A stretch of DNA of 35,529 bases from Bacteroidaceae bacterium. Its GTDB lineage: Bacteria > Bacteroidota > Bacteroidia > Bacteroidales > Bacteroidaceae. How positions within the stretch are numbered: position 1 is the stretch's first letter; each line of letters opens with the position of its first letter. The position numbers and the translations under genes were made by a program. Under the pieces are notes generated by a model. That model was given only the letters and a program-made list of their open reading frames with translations. It did no database searches and had not been told where the DNA came from. The DNA lies in contig JAFSSN010000110.1 in NCBI GenBank assembly GCA_017450985.1, forward strand, positions 1-35,529. Direction: 5' to 3'. This document shows positions 33,706-35,529 of this stretch, piece after piece.

Positions 33706-34821
33706 ATGATTACAGCAGATCAATTGAAAGACGTGATGGAGCGTACTGAAGCGCTTCATCGCTATCTCGGCATTGACGAGAAACTTATACAGGTAGAAGA
33801 AGAGCAGCTTCGTACTCAGGCACCGGGTTTCTGGGACGACGCGAAAGCAGCAGAGGCACAAATGAAGAAGGTAAAAGACCTTCAGAAATGGATTGACGGC
33901 TACAAGGAAGTGAAGACGGCAGCCGACGACCTCGAAGTGGCATACGACTTCTACAAGGACGAAATGACCACAGAAGAAGAGGTGGACGAATACTACGCCA
34001 ACGCTATAAAACTCATAGAAGAACTTGAACTTAAGAACATGCTTCGCAACGAGGCAGACGGCATGGACGCCGTACTTAAAATCAATTCTGGTGCCGGAGG
34101 TACTGAGGCACAAGACTGGGCAAGCATGCTCATGCGTATGTATCAGCGTTGGGCTGAAGCTCACAACTACAAGGTGACAATCAGCAACTTCATCGACGGT
34201 GACGAAGCTGGCATCAAGACTGTCACCATGGAGATTGAAGGCGACCAGGCATACGGATTCTTGAAGGGAGAAAACGGTGTACACCGTCTGGTACGAGTTT
34301 CTCCTTACAACGCACAAGGAAAGCGAATGACTTCATTCGCATCCGTGTTTGTCACCCCTCTCGTCGACGACTCCATCGAGGTTGTAATTGACAAGAGCAA
34401 GATAAGCTGGGACCTTTTCCGAAGCGGTGGTGCCGGCGGACAGAACGTCAACAAGGTGGAGACAGGTGTTCGTCTTCGTTACCAGTATGTTGACCCAGAC
34501 ACAGGCGAGGAAGAGGAAATCCTCATCGAGAACACAGAGACACGTAAGCAGTTGGAGAACCGCGAGAACGCCCTCCGCTTACTTCGTTCACAACTCTACG
34601 ACCGCGCATTGCAGAAGCGAATGGCTGAGCAGCAGAAGGTTGAGGCCGGAAAGAAAAAGATTGAATGGGGAAGCCAGATTCGTTCATACGTATTCGACGA
34701 CCGTCGCGTTAAGGACCACCGCACAAACTACCAGACAAGCGACGTCAACGGAGTGATGGACGGTAAGTTGGACGGCTTCATCAAGGCCTACCTCATGGAG
34801 TTCTCTGGCAGCGAAGCATAA
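33706..34821 (+). CDS. prfB: Peptide chain release factor 2
   Basis: 371 residues, full length. The GGQ catalytic loop is at 244-246 (SGGAGGQNVNKVE). The stop-codon recognition tripeptide position reads SPY (199-201), where E. coli RF2 has SPF. The rest (HRLVR before it, KRMTSFASVFV after it) matches RF2. RF2 ends translation at UGA and UAA. The whole gene is one open frame: the segment aligned with the usual CUUUGA frameshift site reads TATCTCGGCATTGAC, so no programmed +1 shift is present. It is single, divergent from lptF/G. Confidence 0.92.
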   Translation: MITADQLKDVMERTEALHRYLGIDEKLIQVEEEQLRTQAPGFWDDAKAAEAQMKKVKDLQKWIDGYKEVKTAADDLEVAYDFYKDEMTTEEEVDEYYANAIKLIEELELKNMLRNEADGMDAVLKINSGAGGTEAQDWASMLMRMYQRWAEAHNYKVTISNFIDGDEAGIKTVTMEIEGDQAYGFLKGENGVHRLVRVSPYNAQGKRMTSFASVFVTPLVDDSIEVVIDKSKISWDLFRSGGAGGQNVNKVETGVRLRYQYVDPDTGEEEEILIENTETRKQLENRENALRLLRSQLYDRALQKRMAEQQKVEAGKKKIEWGSQIRSYVFDDRRVKDHRTNYQTSDVNGVMDGKLDGFIKAYLMEFSGSEA

Positions 34822-34945
34822 TTTTTCATAAAGAGTTTTTACTGTTCAACGTATTTTTCCCGAATACAAAATGGCTTACTTGCTTCATGCGACATGAATT
34901 ATACGAGGAGCAGAAAAAACTCTAATAACCCAAACATTTTACATC

Positions 34946-35419
34946 GTGCATAACGAAATAGAACGTAAGTTTCTTGTGACAGGAGAATACAAGCATCTTG
35001 CCTACTCCCACTCTCACATAGAACAAGGCTACATGGCAACGGAAGCCGGCAAGACCGTTCGTTTCCGCATTCGTGGCGACAAGGCATACCTGACCATCAA
35101 AGGCCCGTCCAAAAACGGAGGAATGACTCGCTATGAGTTTGAAACCGAGATTCCTATGGACGACGCCAAAGAACTGATGAAACTGTGTATGCCTGGACGA
35201 ATCATCAAAGAACGATGGCTCGTGAAAAGCGGCAACCACACAGTTGAGGTGGACGAGTTCTTCGGAGAAAACCGCGGACTTGTCCTCGCCGAAATAGAAT
35301 TGGCAAACGAGAAAGAGCAGTACATAAAGCCAGACTTTCTTGGCGAGGAAGTGACAGGCGACCACCGCTACTACAACTCACATCTAATGCGCCGTCCATA
35401 CACAACGTGGGAAATATAG
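34946..35419 (+). CDS. CYTH-domain protein (triphosphate tunnel enzyme family)
   Basis: 157 residues with a GTG start at 34946 that brings the family N-terminus NEIERKF to position 3. The signature ExExK is Glu4-Glu6-Lys8. Alternating basic and acidic strands follow (TVRFRIRGDKAYLTIKG, RYEFETEI, VEVDEFFGENRGLVLAEIEL), which line the tunnel that binds triphosphate and metal. Bacterial members of this length are mostly inorganic triphosphatases, some are adenylate cyclases or thiamine-triphosphatases; the substrate is not predictable. It is 124 bases after prfB, possibly co-transcribed, and is followed by heptad repeats. Confidence 0.87.
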   Translation: MHNEIERKFLVTGEYKHLAYSHSHIEQGYMATEAGKTVRFRIRGDKAYLTIKGPSKNGGMTRYEFETEIPMDDAKELMKLCMPGRIIKERWLVKSGNHTVEVDEFFGENRGLVLAEIELANEKEQYIKPDFLGEEVTGDHRYYNSHLMRRPYTTWEI

Positions 35420-35454
35420 CAAATTCATGTTTCGCAAGTAGCTATCCCGCGGAG

Positions 35455-35529
35455 AGAAGAGTGATAGAATGAAGAGTGAAGAGTGAAGAATGAAGAATGA
35501 AGAATGAAGAGTGAAGAGTGAAGAGTGAA
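35455..35529 (+). repeat. Heptad repeat block running off the window end
   Basis: GAAGAGT, GAATGAA and GAAGAGTGAAGAATG units continue for at least 75 bases after the CYTH gene. This is the longest uninterrupted run in the window; its true length is unknown because the window ends inside it. Confidence 0.85.

Overview
The window looks like a chromosomal segment of a Bacteroidales bacterium, most likely Prevotella or a close relative. The reasons are: many start regions carry the Bacteroidetes -7 element TAnnTTTG; there is a SusR-like regulator with a periplasmic propeller and an AraC domain; several lipoproteins have acidic residues just after the lipid-bearing Cys; the Bacteroidetes-restricted families DUF4924 and DUF4837 are present; folP and cdaA are adjacent; and a long-form LptF/LptG permease is present. 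No plasmid or phage genes and no CRISPR array were seen. Most genes are housekeeping, separated by unusually repeat-rich intergenic DNA.

Layout. 1-1988 (minus) is a membrane-bound one-component regulator cut by the window edge. 2785-4224 is a lipoprotein alpha/beta hydrolase with a strong promoter and a clear terminator. 4581-7755 (minus) is a two-gene lipoprotein operon: a BMP/PnrA-like binding protein followed by a fusion of a LivJ-like binding domain with a legumain-type (C13) cysteine peptidase. 7891-13038 holds murF, an acyltransferase and a GH3 glucosidase. 13449-13898 (minus) is an OhrR/MarR-type regulator. 13899-15095 is a large, almost gene-free block with an 11-bp-phased array. 15096-16061 (minus) is a ROK sugar kinase.

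From 16214 to 26317 all genes read rightward: carbohydrate esterase, L-asparaginase I, LysE-type exporter, DUF4924, rmlD, folP, cdaA, GH105, DUF4837 lipoprotein, a degenerate CpsB-like PHP protein and fabI. Then come a BmrR-like MerR regulator (minus), an octamer satellite array, tRNA-Met (minus), a Cof-type HAD phosphatase (minus), the operon lptF/G-ribBA-aspartate aminotransferase (minus), prfB (plus) and a CYTH protein (plus).

The genes serve cell-wall and lipid synthesis (murF, fabI, acyltransferase, LptF/G, rmlD), cofactors (folP, ribBA), c-di-AMP signalling (cdaA) and plant-polysaccharide use (GH3, GH105, esterase, ROK kinase). The best candidate for an undescribed system is the 4581-7755 operon, where substrate-binding receptor domains are tied to a caspase-like protease with no transporter nearby. 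The intergenic DNA carries at least four distinct repeat types: heptad repeats downstream of genes, an 8-bp satellite, an 11-bp-phased array and a two-copy palindrome. None of these is explained by the genes.
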